A DNA stretch of 64,000 nt from Physcomitrium patens. Lineage: Eukaryota; Streptophyta; Bryopsida; Funariales; Funariaceae. This document shows, piece after piece, positions 21,765 through 34,787 of this stretch. Location: assembly GCF_000002425.4 (NCBI RefSeq), contig NC_037253.1, positions 12,745,262 to 12,809,261 on the forward strand. The letters run 5' to 3'. The notes beneath the pieces were generated by a model. It was not told where the DNA came from. It ran no database searches and saw only the letters and a list, made by a program, of their open reading frames with translations. Numbering within the stretch: the first letter of the stretch is position 1; every line of letters starts with the position of its first letter. The position numbers and the translations under genes are program-made.

Positions 21765-23300
21765 ATAATAAATCATAGTATACACAAACTTATTACAACA
21801 AGCTTTCTTCACCTTTATGGATAAGTATCTATAGTATCAACTCAATTCAATATGATTTATGCAAGTATGATTATTTATATCAAGCCATGTTTGAATCTTA
21901 AGTATTACAAAGAATTGGATATATTGAAAAAAAGGCCCCCACTATATTATTGTAGAAGGAAATTAATTTAGAATTGCATAGACTATAGAAAGCGAGGAAA
22001 ATATGTAAAATTCACATATATAAGAAAGAAGAAAAGAAGATTGTTCACAATAGGAGGTAAAAAAAAGAAGAGCTAAGAGGTTTTAATGTGAGTCACTTGA
22101 GAAGCATTTGAGTGCTTGTGATAAGTGTTTATATACAATACAACACTGATTTTTTATTTTTCAAAAGTCATCATGGCCAATGCTCATTTTTGTGCTAATA
22201 AGACATAATTATAAATAATAACATCTTGTCTAAGTGATGATAATGAAGTGGTAATCTATACTACTATAATCTCATATATAGATGCTGTAATTAATTCATG
22301 ATCATAATCATGGGCTAAAGAGTCAAGATTAGGGTTGTTATCATTCTTTGTTTTTTGGAAGGTTTGATTAACATCTTTGAAAGGTGTGGCATGCAAGCTT
22401 ATGGATGTTGTAATTAGAAGTTTATAGTAAAAAAATTTGTTAGCATTTACCATTGTAGCATGGAAGTCATAGTTTTCTTGACTAATAAATACTATGATAT
22501 TATTCAAAAAAATTGGAGTTGCAAATTTTGCACCAAATGACTAGGTTGCTTTTTGTGGAACTCACAAGATTTATATTTCTTTTAGTGTGTAGTTGTCATT
22601 TTTGCTTGATTCTTATAGTTGTTTGTAATGACATGGTGGCATAGTTTCTTAGTTTATTTTGATATCTTCAATGTAGACAACAAAAGATTTTGTTGTAAAA
22701 TCTACAAAAGAAATAAGTTTATAAAATATTAGCACCATGTACTCCGTGGATAATAAAGACTTTATGCCAAATATAAGTTTGAAAGGTGAATGCATAATTG
22801 TAATTTTATATACAACTTGATGAGTCTATTTAATTTTATATATAAACTTAATGAGCAAGCAACAAGTAAGTATTTGTCTCAATTGGCTTTATTATTGCAA
22901 ATAAATTAATATATTATATTGATGATCATTTTTTTTTATAGATTTAACAAGAAAGTTTTGTTGAAGATTATATATTATAGATGTTTGATGCTTGATTATA
23001 AATATGTTCTTGAATTATTAAATTACTTTGTTTATAAAGTCTATAGTTTGAGCAAGAATTATTTCAAGTTAATATCCAAATGACATAATGATGTTTTCAT
23101 AGAAGAGCTTTGTAATATCATTGGCTATAATAATTTTTAATTCTCAAGTTTTATACTATTTTGTTGTATAATAAATTGTCATAAGAATGTATTTGTTGTG
23201 CTATTAGATTAGTAGTTTAATAGAGCCAATAAAATCAACGCCTCATGATATGAATAAGGTGAGTAATAATATGAGTTGTAGAAGAGCTTACTTTGTATAT
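21765..23300 (-). pseudogene. gypsy integrase remnant (minus) plus unassigned AT-rich DNA
   Basis: On the minus strand, 22,700-23,300 reads like a Ty3/gypsy integrase core. FYENIIMSFGY with LEI, FINKVI and IKHQTS lie at the spacing of the canonical FLYENIITRFGCP and SDRGTHFINEVI region; compare the better preserved 39559-40074. The catalytic aspartate of the second motif and the E motif are lost, and several stops are present. 21,765-22,700 has one 83-codon minus-strand open frame (22256-22507) without a recognisable motif. It may be the 3' end of the element whose RT lies at 24530-25760. Confidence 0.55.
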
Positions 23301-24529
23301 TGTTGAGGTAGAAAGAATTTGCCCTAAATAAGTGTTGAGCTTCTGGCTATCACTAATTATTTAATTATATCACAAGATATAAAAGTATTAAATTTATATA
23401 TAAAATTTTCTTTATTAAAGAAATTACATTAATACATAAATCCTAAGTACTTAAGATCATCCAAATTATGATAAAAATATTTTAAAACCTTATATATCCT
23501 TAAAGAAAAATCTTTCCGAACTTCAACAACTCATATTTTATAATTAGATCTTTTAAATAAACTAAAATTTTACATGAAGTATTGACGTACTTTCAAAAAT
23601 TATCTCAATAAATTTCAATTACAAATTCATTACAAATCTTGAGATATTACCAAAATTCTAACAGTAGCTTCAAATCCTTTTTTTCATACACCTATGTGTA
23701 ATTTTCTTCATATCTCACAAATCAAGTACTCAAATACCATAAAATTTTGATATATAGCTTTTCAACCTAATAATACATATTTTCAAAAATTTTGAGCCAA
23801 AACTTCGTCCAAAAATTCAAGATATGGCTCCAATCTTTACTATCAATAAAATGAATGACTCACTGCTTTTGAATTACATATGCTATCTTCAACATTCTTT
23901 AATTCTTTCATACAAACTCCAAAAAATAGAAATTCTTCTTAAAATCACGCTTATAGTTGTACCTTCTTATCTCAAAAATCTATCATAAAACTCCTTGTAT
24001 CTTCAAAAGAGCAATAGTATGTCTTAAAAAAATACCTTAACTTCAAATGGCTACAACTTCATTACACTAACTCCAAATCCTCTAAATTTTTTTTACAAAT
24101 TATAGTCTAAATCTTAAATCTTATAATCTTTTTTTTTGATTATCAAATGCCTCTTTTGAAGTCATCAAAATCTTTGTTATGGTTATAGATAGTCTCTTAA
24201 GAGCCTATTGAGCATGGCTTTTAATCAATAGAGATGAAGTTCTTCATTCCTTTCCTTCATTCATTCATATCTTACTTTCATTCATCTAAATAAGTTAGAG
24301 ATTTGAATCTTCATCTTTGAACTCTATTTTTTTTAATTTTATATTAAATATCTATATCTTATGTAATTTAAATACTCTAATCAAAATAAGTAAATTTTAA
24401 AATAATTTTTTTTATATCAAATCTCTTTAAATTAACCTACTAACTATTTTAATACATATCAATACTTATAAATATATTATATGTTTTAGATAATTTTTAC
24501 ATATTATTAATAATTATAGTAAAATAACA
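23301..24529 (+). repeat. 1.2-kb LTR-like repeat, copy R2
   Basis: It begins TGTTGAGGTAGAAAG and ends AAAATAACA, and aligns by eye with R1 from end to end. It separates the RNase H remnant on its right from the integrase remnant on its left, both minus strand. It is therefore either a solo LTR inserted into that gypsy element or the boundary of two tandem copies. Confidence 0.7.
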
Positions 24530-24856
24530 TACAAACTTAGATTTAATAATTTTATAGGTATAGCATAAAAATATATATTTTTGAATATTTTTATATAATG
24601 ACATTTTTTTTCTAAAAATATAATTAACTTCAAAATTATATTCTATAAGCAATACGATCTACCATGTAATTCTTCTTATGATCGGAGATTGATTTACAAA
24701 CTATAAAAATATGTAATAGTCAATTACAATATGAAATTTATTTTTAATAACATAATGTTTGTACTTCTTTATAGCATAAACTATGGCTAATGCCTTAAGT
24801 TTTATTATTGAATAATTTTATGGAATGGTATTTAATCATCTATTTCTATATAAAAT

Positions 24857-24887
<31 letters not shown>

Positions 24888-25760
24888 GTGATTTTTTATA
24901 AGTAAAACCCACATTGCTACCTTGAAGAGATTTGTGAAAACTTAAAAAGATAGTTTTTAATTAAAAAAAAGTAAGACGAGATGATTTATGCAGGGTTATT
25001 TAATCTTTTTAAGTACTTTTATTATTATAAGATTCTAATATAACTTTTATTTATACTTAGATTTATTGAGTTCTAAGATTAAAAAGATGAAGTGAGCTGA
25101 ATTCTTCACTAAAGCTCTATTAAAATATAGAAGTTTTATTGCACTTTGAACAACTTTTTGTTCCCAAGGCTTAGTTATTTTTTGGATTTGTTTAATCTTT
25201 TTGGAATTTGATAGTTTGCCTAAGCAAAATACAATATAGCCAAGTATGTTGCTAGAAAAAAAATACAAACATATACTTATCTACATTGAGACTAATGGCA
25301 TATTGATAAAACATTATAAATATTGATGTAAGATAGTGGACATGATTTTGCTTGGATCCATATATGGAACCATCATCTACATATATAAAAAAGAATTCTT
25401 TGAGATACAAGTTTAAAGTGTATCCCATCACTTGTTGAAACATTATTGATAGATTCTTTGCACCAAATGGCATCTGTTTAAATTAGAATAGTCTCTATTT
25501 TGTTGAAAGGGTGGACTTTCTTTTAATCTTAGATGCCATTTTTACTTTGTAATATCTCAAGAAGCAATTGATGAAATTATACATCTTGTATTCAACTATC
25601 TTGTCAATTATTTCTTTCATATATAAAATAAATAATGGTCGTTTTTGGAAGCAACATTTAACTTAAAAAAATCTACAAAAATCTGTAATATATTCAATTA
25701 AATGATTTGTCCATAATTAGAGTTTATTCTATATTATCTTTATTAAATCAATGTGAGATT
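24530..25760 (-). pseudogene. gypsy reverse transcriptase and RNase H remnant (minus)
   Basis: Reading leftwards from about 25,760: decayed RT start, then MPFGAKNLSIMFQQVMGYTL (25473 leftwards) and FFFIYVDDGSIYGSKQNH with the YVDD catalytic motif intact. ILGYIVFCLGKLSNSKKI follows, which is the gypsy LGxxV..GK..DPKK block leading into the connection domain. RNase H remnants follow with many stops. The order RT-RH then integrase to the left fits a single minus-strand gypsy element cut by R2. A T28 tract lies at 24860-24887. Confidence 0.75.
24860..24887 (+). repeat. T28 homopolymer
   Basis: Twenty-eight consecutive T within the RNase H remnant. Read on the minus strand it is a poly(A) tract. 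Confidence 0.9.
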
Positions 25761-28150
25761 TGATACAAGGTCTATCCAATGCTCGACAATTTTGGTAGGT
25801 ATGCCTTTTAAATCCTTATGTAATCATAAAAAAATATCTTAATATTCATAAAAGAGCAAGATTGATATATTTTTTTAATTTATTTGATATATTGATATTG
25901 ATTTTTATAATTTAGATTCTTCAAGAATCCCAAGGTTAATTAGTTGTACATTTTCTTTTGGATTATGTGACCATTTTAGAATAGATTTTTTTGTAAGTTT
26001 GATATATGCCAATTATTTCTCTACTACATATATATCTTGGAGCTCAATCATGAATTTATTTGACATATTTATTAATTTTTTGATCATTATGGCCATAAGA
26101 TTTATTTTTGTTACAAATATAAGATGTAATTTTAGTTCAAATACAAGTGCTTCTTGATCTACAATTAGCCAAATAGACTAGCTACTGTTTGAAAGTTATT
26201 AAGTTAGTAATGTCTTCTTATAGATTAAGAAACTATGTACATTGATGTTTCCATACTTGTATTGGTAATGAATGATGATTTTATTGTTGAATCAATCATA
26301 AGAGATATTTATATCATATAACCATGGTCTTTTTAGAGTGACCAAAAAATACCTTTTTATTGGCATCTTGATTATAGAAAACATAATAGTTGCATAAATC
26401 TTGTGTGTTGATATGACTAAGTTTCATAATATTTTAAAAAATTTGGCTTGGACATTCTCAGCCATGCAAAGTATGAATGAAGTTACTTTGAGTTAAAGTA
26501 GGCCAAAAAATTTACAAATATGGTTAGTCTTTATATTGACTCTTTATCCTTTGTCTACAAACACATTGATTAATGGATATTTTTTGATACAAATTTTAAT
26601 AATTTTGACATTCAGATAAAGTGATACAACATTTTAATTGATAAGTATATACTTTTGTAATTTTTGAACTAGTCTTGTGATTTAAATAAGATAATAGCTT
26701 GGCATTGAATTTGAACAATTAGACTAATGAAATAGTGATTGTAGTGTTATTAAATATATTTTTAATTATAGTTTATTCAAAATTGGAATTGGTTTGTTCT
26801 TTAGTTTAATCACTATTAAGCCGTATTGAATTTGTAAACAAATCTTCTTAAGTTGATTCAAATATTTTATATTATTTAAAAAATGAGGTTATTATTTTAT
26901 TTTTGATGTATTTCTTATTGGTATAAATTAGCTTAAGTGCTTACTATTGTAAAATTGGCTTGTACCATGGATATTATAGGTGAATGGAGCTCTTTCTTGC
27001 TTAAGATAATAATATTGATTTTATTATTTTTGATATTTTTTCTACCATTTTTGCACATAAATATAATCTTATCTTTTGTGATTGTATCTATATTCAAAAT
27101 ACAAGCCCGTCTATATAGGTTGTGTGTTTGGTCGACTATTATGTTGTAATTAAAATGTGTTGCATTCTTTATTATCTACTATCTCTTTGATTGTTATTAT
27201 TGGCTTACTATGAGTGTCTGTTAGTCAATTGATAGGATTGGCTTAATTCCACTAATATTCTCTTAAGTAAAACTTATAACACTATTTGTACATCATTATA
27301 TTATTGCTAAGATTTCTTTGCTTTAATTCTCTGTGAAGGCCAATATACATCTAATTTTAAGAGTACCTTCCATTGTTTCTTCTATGTTCTTTGATTGTAT
27401 ATATATCACAGCTTATCTAATATTAGATAATATTCTTTATTTAAACTATAAGCTATAATATTATTAAACTTTTTTTACAAGTTTTTTAAATTGATTCAAA
27501 TAATTCTTTATTGCTTCATGATTAGTTTATTTAATCTTTGATAATAGAAATACAATATTATCATTAGTTTTTATTTATTTAATTTTTTTTAACAAAACTT
27601 AGTTCAAAGTCCTCTCATATGGCCTCAAGGTATTTTTATGTAAACAATAAAAACTAGAGCACTCATACATCTTTGAGAGTTGTTTCAAATATTTGTTTTA
27701 ATGCTTTTAGTGTAAAGATTCCATTGATCTCAACCTTTATTAGATAGGCTTCAATATGTTTATTTGAGTTACTAGTATAATTAAAGGCCAAGTATTTGAA
27801 ATTAAGATGCCTCAAATTTACCACCACTAATGTTATGTAGTAACATGATTATATAATAAAAAATAAAAATATGAATGTTATTATAGAAGAGTGTAGTAGA
27901 AAGATGTAATAAAAAAATAAAGATAAAAGATAAAAAGTTAATAAAAGATTTAATTTTAATGCTGCTTTTTTGTAGAAGGAACTTCTATTTACATTGTAAA
28001 AGCATAAATGAGCCAAATCAAAGCAAATAAAGTAAGAAATTAATATAGAAATATTTGAGAGATAATTAACAATAAGATAAAGTAAAACTTACATAAAATT
28101 ATCAAAAATTGATACCCAAAAAGAACTAGTTATCAACTTGAGTCAAAATT
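25761..28150. other. AT-rich decayed sequence, possible minus-strand gag/pro
   Basis: By position this should hold the 5' pol and gag of the minus-strand gypsy element at 22-25.7 kb. A faint gag-like stretch may lie at 27,480-27,690 on the minus strand, but there are too many stops to be sure. A 70-codon plus-strand open frame at 26937-27149 is hydrophobic and low-complexity; I do not call it a gene. Confidence 0.4.
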
Positions 28151-29476
28151 AGATCCTGAGGCATCAAACCATGCTTACATAGCGACTTTAGGATTCTTTG
28201 TAAGTTTAGAGAGTGGAATCTAAGACCAAACTTAAGAAAAAGATTTTTGGGCATTCAATTTATATTAATTGAATTAATATTGAATTTTTGAAGGATTTTT
28301 AAAGTTAATCATGTTCTCTATTGGTTTAGATTTTAAAAAATAAAATTATATTTGTAAATTTAAGAATTTCTTTAGTTTTGTGGTGAATATACAAGTGAAT
28401 TTTGGAAAGTATTTTGATGTACTAATTGTAAATGTGTGTGCAAATTTTGAGGTCAATCGAATGATTAGATTAAAGTATGTAAAGATTGTTGTGGGTTGAA
28501 GTCTCACAAATTGGATTTTAAAGGTCAATGAGTGTTTATAAAATCTTTAGCAATTTATGAATTTAATTGAATTGATTTTTTTGTATATATATGAGATTTA
28601 ATTTTCAACATTTATTTAAAATTTGAAAGAAATTCAATGGTTCAAGAAGGAGGTATTGGTATAGAAGTTTAGCATTTAGATTGGAGTAGAAAGCCGCCCA
28701 ATATTCGATTGGATTATCTTAAATTTTTCTCAATTGGTAAGTGTGATTAATTTTATCTTTCTTTTATTCATTTCTAATTAAGATATTAAGAAGTGTAAAA
28801 ATTTTGAATTGACATTAATGATTTGATTATGAATTATTGAGGTTCTATTTTGCTATAAGATTTGTTAAGAGTTTGTTTAAGACCTTGGATTTGATTAGGA
28901 TTTGGTTTAGGATTTGGTTTAGAATTTGATTAAGATTAAGGTTTTTTTGGAATTTGATTTAGAATTTTTCTAGAATTGATTAGGATTTGACTAGGAGTTG
29001 ATTAAAGTTTATTTAGGATTTATTTAGGAATTATTTAGGATTTACATTAGGATTTTATTAGGATTTGATTTAGAATTTTTTTAAGATTCAATTAGAGTTT
29101 TAATTAGGATTTGATCTAGAATTTTGTTAAGATTTAATTAGAGTTTTAATTAGGATTTTATCTAGAAATTTGTTAAGATTCAATTAGAGTTTTAATTAGT
29201 ATTTGATCTCAGATTTGATTAAGATTTAATTAGAATATTAATTCAAGTAATATTAAAGTTTTTATTTTTAGTATTTAATTTTTTTTTCTTTGTATTTCTT
29301 TTGTAACTTATTTTAAATTTATTTTGATAAGTTAAAGTTTGATTGGATTATTAGGGATTACTTGAAGTTTATTTAAGGCTCTATTTGACTTGGTAGAATT
29401 ATTGTTGTATTATTATTTACCTTTCATAGCTAGGTACCTATTGCATTTTCAAATAAGAATATATATAATATTATAT
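28151..29476 (+). repeat. decayed element-2-family LTR
   Basis: The last 120 bp resemble the end of the element 2 LTR (CTTTCATAGCTAGGTACC against CTTCTATAGCCAGATGTCC). They are followed by a primer-binding-like TGGATGAACCCAACAT and the CTTGGG leader, exactly as in element 2. The left boundary is approximate. 28,870-29,235 is a degenerate tandem array of TTAGGATTTGATT-like units not present in the young LTR. Confidence 0.65.
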
Positions 29477-29551
29477 ATTGGATGAACCCAACATAAAAGC
29501 TTGGGATAAAAGATATTGGAATTGTTTATTTTCTTTACTTTTATTTATTTA

Positions 29552-29775
29552 ATGGATAACAAAAATAAGAGTTTTGAAGGAGCTATAAGAAGAGCTTCAA
29601 GTGGAGGTATTAGTAAAGTTTCTACTAAAAGACAAGATATATAAATGGATTCAACTATAGTAAGTATATTTCAAGTTTTTACATTATTTATGCAATAATA
29701 GTAAAACAATGATTACAAAGAAGCTTTGGTAACCAATACATTGTAAGCAATGATTAATAAGGTTGATGAAATAGA
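29552..29775 (+). pseudogene. element-2-family gag start (remnant)
   Basis: MDNKNKSFEGAIRRASSGG aligns with the element 2 gag start MENENKNFEGFLGGVSGG. Later MDSTIVSIFQVFTLFMQ aligns with MDPSIASLFQAFSLSMQ, and DYKEALVTNTL with DRKEALATKAL. Stops interrupt it. It is cut off near 29775 by another repeat, so only the first 75 or so codons remain. It confirms that the region upstream is an LTR and leader of the same family. Confidence 0.8.
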
Positions 29776-29915
29776 ACTGGTCTATCTCAAGTATCCAAGA
29801 TCCGTTTAATCCATAGTAATATAAAACCTCATTACAAGGTAGGACAAACTAGATCAAAAAAAATTGAATAGAACTAAACAGAATGGAATACAAAAGACTT
29901 TAGAATGAGAATTTG
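29776..29915 (+). repeat. fragment of a ~500-bp insert family
   Basis: The segment from GAAATAGAACTGGTCTATC through CCATAGTAATATAAAACC resembles 42541-42660 (GAAATGGGATTAGACTATT through CTATAGTAATACAAATC). It interrupts the gag remnant on its left and abuts R3 on its right. It may be part of a solo LTR. Confidence 0.45.
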
Positions 29916-30778
29916 AAAATCAAAAGTAAGGATTATAAGATTTAGGATTTGAGCTACAATTTGTATGCAAATTTTAGAAGATTTAGAATTAAGATGATGA
30001 AATTATAGCGATTTGAAGTTAAGATATTTTTTTAAGATATACTATTACTATTTTGAAGATACAAAGAATTTTATGATAGATTTTGAAAATTGAAAGATAC
30101 AATTACAAGATTGATTTTATGATCTATATCTTTTGTAAAGAAATTTTTACATTTGGAGTTTTTATGAAGAAGTTGTAGAGCATTGAAGACAATACATATA
30201 ATTCAGAGGTAGTAAGTGAGTCATTTTGTTGATAGTAATGGTTGGAGCCATATTTTGAGTTTTTAAATGAATTTTTGGCTAATATTTTTAAAAAATATGT
30301 ATTATTGAATTAAAAAGCTATATATATCAAAATTTTATGGTATTTGAATATTTATTTTGTGAGATATAAAGAAATTTGTACACGGGTGTATGTAAGCAAG
30401 GATTTGAAGCTTTTGTTAGAATTTTGGTAATATCTGAAGATCCATAATAAATTTATAATTGAAATTTGTTATAGAAGTTGTTAAAAGTACAAAAATTCTT
30501 CATGTAAAATTTGGATTTGTTTGGATGGTTTCATCATGAAATATGAGCTATTGAAGTTTAAGAAGAATTTATCTTAAGGATATTCAAGTTTTTTATAATA
30601 TTTTTATCACATTTTTGGTGAGCTTTGGAACTTGAGGCTCATGTATTGATATAATTGTTCCTATAGAGATAATTTTATGTATAGACTTGGTATTTCTTTT
30701 ATCTAAAGGCTTAGTTGAGTATTTAGTGAAAGCTAATAGCTCACTGCTTTCTTAAGGCAAATTCTCTCTACTATGACA
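29916..30778 (-). repeat. 1.2-kb LTR-like repeat, copy R3 (reverse, truncated)
   Basis: It is the reverse complement of roughly the first 860 bp of R1 and R2; the outer end reads TGTCATAGTAGAGAGAATTT on the minus strand (from 30778). The other end of the repeat is missing. Confidence 0.7.
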
Positions 30779-31370
30779 ATGCTCTATTTGTCCATCTATT
30801 TGGAGATGGGAGGCTACAAACATAGCAAGTTGTGTACCTAGTATCTTGAACCAAGTTTGTCAAAAACTTCTTATGAAGCATGGATCCCAATCTAAAACGA
30901 TGATACGAGGTAATCTATAGTGACAAAAGATAATATCAAAGAAAATTCATGCAAGTGCTAGGGTATCATTATCCATTAATAGTATTATCAATTATATAAA
31001 TCTGCTTCTTGAAATAAAGTAAGCCATCACTAAGACTGTAGTCTTCAAATTGTATATGACCCACCTTCAATCGATTACTAACCATCTTGAAATAAGCATC
31101 CTAATATGTACATTCTTTCTATTCTACTTCTTTGGTTAGATTTGAAATGACTAATAGTAGCAATTTCTGCCATATTTCTTGATTTGTCATTCAAATTTGG
31201 TCTACGTGATAAGCTATTTGGCACAATATATTTTCGTCCTTGCTTATATTCAAGATGGATATCAAAAAGCTACAATTGTTCTTTCCAAAGGTGATGTCAT
31301 AATTTCATATTTTTTAGATATAAATAATATAGCAAGGATGAAAATATATTATTCTATAATTTTATAATCC
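30779..31370 (-). pseudogene. gypsy RNase H end and integrase core remnant (minus)
   Basis: Minus-strand reading from 31,250 leftwards gives an RNase H C-terminal remnant, then an interval with a LSDGLLYFKKQIYI-type motif. The integrase core follows at 30,960-30,779: IFFDIIFCHYRLPRI, VLDWDPCFIRSF, WFKILGTQLAMFVASHLQID and GQIE. Asp of VLDWDP and Glu of GQIE correspond to the second and third catalytic residues. Stops replace Trp codons. It abuts R3 right after GQIE, so R3 either interrupted it or marks a breakpoint. It differs from the chromovirus integrase to its right. Confidence 0.72.
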
Positions 31371-32850
31371 TAAAATAATTAAATTAGAAAAAAAATTCTA
31401 ATTATATTAAATATTACTAAAATATTATGATAACTAGTTGCTATATCTAAAAGAATAGTATTATGTGTAAAAACTCCTTAAGACAATAAACAACCATGTG
31501 TTATTTCTACATATATAAGTTTGATTTTTTTATTTAAGTATATTTCTTATTTTTGAAAAAAGTCTTTTTTTTATTAAAAAAAATAGAGATTTTTGAATCT
31601 AATAAAATTAAGATTTTTTGGTTTTTTGGTTTCAAAAAAAATTCTATTATAAAATAAGATGAAAAATTTGAAAAGAAGATAGGACCTTTACAATGTGTCA
31701 TATAAGATTTTAATCTCACAGTCTCTATTGTAGTTGGAAAAATTAGTTTTTCAATACATTGTCTTCTTTAGCAACCATACTCTTTATTCTGTGATTATAT
31801 TCTTTCTTTATATAATATGAAATAATATGCTTGGATTCTTTGTAATATAGGCACAATTCTTTATGACAATGACAAGTCTTTTTTTTATTGAATAAGAATT
31901 TCAAAACATACTTTTTTAATTTTTATAGGCTCTAGCTTTGAGAAATAAGCTTCTAAATATTTAGAAGGTGTTGTCATGGCTTGACTTATACTTCTTCAAT
32001 CAAATCTTTGTTTTTGGCATCTTTCAAAGAATTAATTGTCAAATACAATGGCTTACACAATAAATTGCTCCAATGAATCTATTCTTGACATTATTAATAA
32101 TAAAATTTTAACATTATCTTTCAATCCATATTAAAATTGATTGATAAGGGCTTTATCATATCAATTCACATCGCAAAGAAGATTTTGGAGTTCAATATTA
32201 TATATGGTGGTAAAACATGATCCTTATTATAGAGATACAAGCTTAGTCTCTGCTATCCTTTCTCAATCACTTTCTACAAATGTAGTCATAAAAACATCTA
32301 AGAATAAATTAAAATTATAAAGTAGTTATGAGTCTTTTTTTGTTAAAGGTGGAAACCAAGAAAGAGGACTTCCAAAGAAAAATACTCCTATAAATCCGAC
32401 TTAAGTAAATCCATTAAGATATTGAGAAGGATGCAATCTTAGAAAGATCTTTACTTATTGTAAAAACCTTCAAAATTTTGATTTTATTCTATCAAACTTC
32501 ACCAACATACTTATTTTTGCCACCTTTATATTTATAGAAGCAAGACTCTTTATATTCGATTGTATACTTAATCTATTTTTTTTTCTTAATTGTATATTTT
32601 TTTAGTGTAAACTTTATATTTTATTATTAACTTCTTATATGGACATAGAAATCATACTTCTATGATTCATGTTAGAAATACATGAAATTTTTATATTAAG
32701 AATGTTAATAAGTTTATGAAGATTTTTAATAGTTGTAAATCTATTCTCACTTCTATCAAAATAAGTATCCATAATTTTTCCTTCTATAGATAACTCTAAA
32801 AAATTCAAAAATTAAATTAGAAGACGATAATCCACAACCTCTAATATCAA
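31371..32850 (-). pseudogene. chromovirus copy A: gag and protease remnant (minus)
   Basis: Gag is read leftwards from a primer binding site at 32849 (TGATATTAGAGG on the minus strand, close to the initiator-Met type TGGTATCAGAG). It aligns with copy B (34788-36065, plus) and copy C (41.2-43.6 kb, minus). The open stretch 31719-31534 (SYMTHCKGPIFFSNFSSYF) matches copy B at 35838 (SCTMSNKGPILFSNPLSYF). Multiple stops occur throughout. RT is missing after the protease position, near 31370. Confidence 0.65.
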
Positions 32851-32851
32851 A

Positions 32852-33559
32852 TGAAAATTTCTATATAGAGGGATAATCCACTATCTTTAAGAAAAAAATT
32901 AATGCTAAAAAATTAAACTGCTTGTTTAAAGATGGGTAGTTCATAACCTTCAAATAAAACAATAGAAGTGAAATAATTCACTTACTTCTAAAACAAGACA
33001 AGAACAATAAGTTAGCACTCTTTTCAAACTATTAAAGACATGAATCTCAAAAAAAAAAAAGTCTCAATACATTCTTGTGTTACTTGAAAAGACTAAAAAA
33101 TCATTTCAAGATGATAATATATTAAACTAGAATGGCTATTGTTAAAGATAAGAAGACTAGAAAGTCTTGAAATAAAAATAAGGACTATAAAGGTGTTGAT
33201 AAGAATAAAAAAGGCTTCACTCTTACCTCCATATATACTATCTAACTAAGAGTTATATAGAGATGTTTTATAGAATCTTTAATACATATTGACTTTGTAA
33301 GACATATTTATACTTATAAGACAAGTTTTCTATAGGTGTGCCACATAAATAACTTATTCTTTAAACTACTAACATATACAACATGTGATTAATTTGATGA
33401 CCAAGTTTATAACCTATCAATCAACTATAAACACATATAAAGTCAAAATTGCATCTATAAAGCTTTTAAGAAGCTTATTTGGAAGATATTATGAAATTAA
33501 TCTACTTTTATCTATATCTATCTTAATAGTTATTGAAATACATATATATGTCCATAACA
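32852..33559 (-). repeat. chromovirus copy A LTR (about 700 bp)
   Basis: On the minus strand it starts TGTTATGGACATATATGT at 33559 and runs to the primer binding site at 32849. It is homologous to 43609-44319, 44641-45290, 40291-40665 and 61995-62549; shared blocks include AAGGCTTCACTCTT and GTTTCTAACCTACC. Unusually, it has pol 3'-end sequence on its upstream side (33560-34700) and gag on its downstream side, as in a tandem arrangement. Confidence 0.7.
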
Positions 33560-34700
33560 ATAGTTGATAGGTCCTTTCAATGATTAATAATATTGTATGC
33601 CAAGACAAAATACCACCATGTTATCTAATTATTATTCATGTCTTTGTAACATCTTTCAAATAAAAAATTTAAAATACTATCATGCATGGTTTCTACTTTC
33701 AACAATGTAACCAAATATTGAGAGTCTCTTCTTTAATTGTAATATTAAACACATTATATTTTTCCATCTATTTGAAGAATAATATTTTATCTTTAAGATT
33801 TTTTATTTTTATTACAATATCTAAAAGGCTCTAACAATTTCAATGCATTGATTAGTCTTTTAACAAAAAACAGCTCTTGAATTAAAATTATTGATTGTTG
33901 ATTCTTTATTTGCTTAATACTACAAATAATGATAGCAGATAAAATATAATATTTATTAAAATTATTTTTTTTATAGCAAAGAAGTTTTACTTCTTTATCT
34001 TAATTTTGATGGATGTTTTCAAAAAAAAATAATAATTAATCTTTTGTATTGAATTTTCAAGATTTTTAGATAGCTTCTATGTGTAAAAATTAATAACATA
34101 TCTTTGCTAATTTATAAGATATTTCTACCTACTTTAATATTATTTTAAGTCTAAAACTCCTTGTACTTTAAATTCTATATTTTTTTCTATTTTTTTAAGA
34201 AGATGTGGCATAAGTTTATCTTTTCAATATATCCATTGTCTTATATGGTTCAAAAAAAGATCTATGGAATATAGAATAAATCTTTATAGATTTTGATATG
34301 TGTAATCAATATGCAATTCAATTGATTTCTTCATAAATAAAAAAATGATCAAAGTCTAAAATAATCAAATTTTTCAAAAGAAAATATAGTCTTGATATTA
34401 TAATAGAATTCTTTGCCATAAGAATTTTTAAATTTTTTTGTTGTTCTTGAGCTTTATTTAGTTAAGCCTTTATTATTTCATAAAGCTTCAATAAATAATT
34501 TTTTAAATCTTTTGTTATAAGACTATTAATTTTTTAAAAGTCAAAAATATTAAATTATACATAATAATTATATTCAGCATAGAATAGTGACTTTTTATTA
34601 ACAATATGTACCACATTATTATAAAAAAACTTTACTAATGGTAAAAGAATTTTTCAATCACCTTAATAGTAGTTGATGGTGCATCTCAAATACTACTATT
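33560..34700 (-). pseudogene. chromovirus pol 3' end with chromodomain remnant (minus)
   Basis: It is colinear with the better preserved 62570-63700: same spacing from the LTR, with recognisable FH-SFFEPY (34,200-34,270) and a decayed chromodomain (about 33,980-34,180; KYLIN, YTWKLSKNLENSI against EYLVH, YTWEPTKNLVDAT). It is very AT-rich with many stops. The orientation break near 34,700 leads head-to-head into copy B. Confidence 0.6.
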
Positions 34701-34787
34701 ATATTTGATTTTCATAGTTTATTTGTTCATTATTTTAATAATAGATTATTAAAAATAATTTGATATATACTTTTAATATCTTAAATT

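Noticed and set aside
28870..29235. Telomere-like repeat
   Set aside because: Units are TTAGGATTTGATT-like and irregular, not TTTAGGG.
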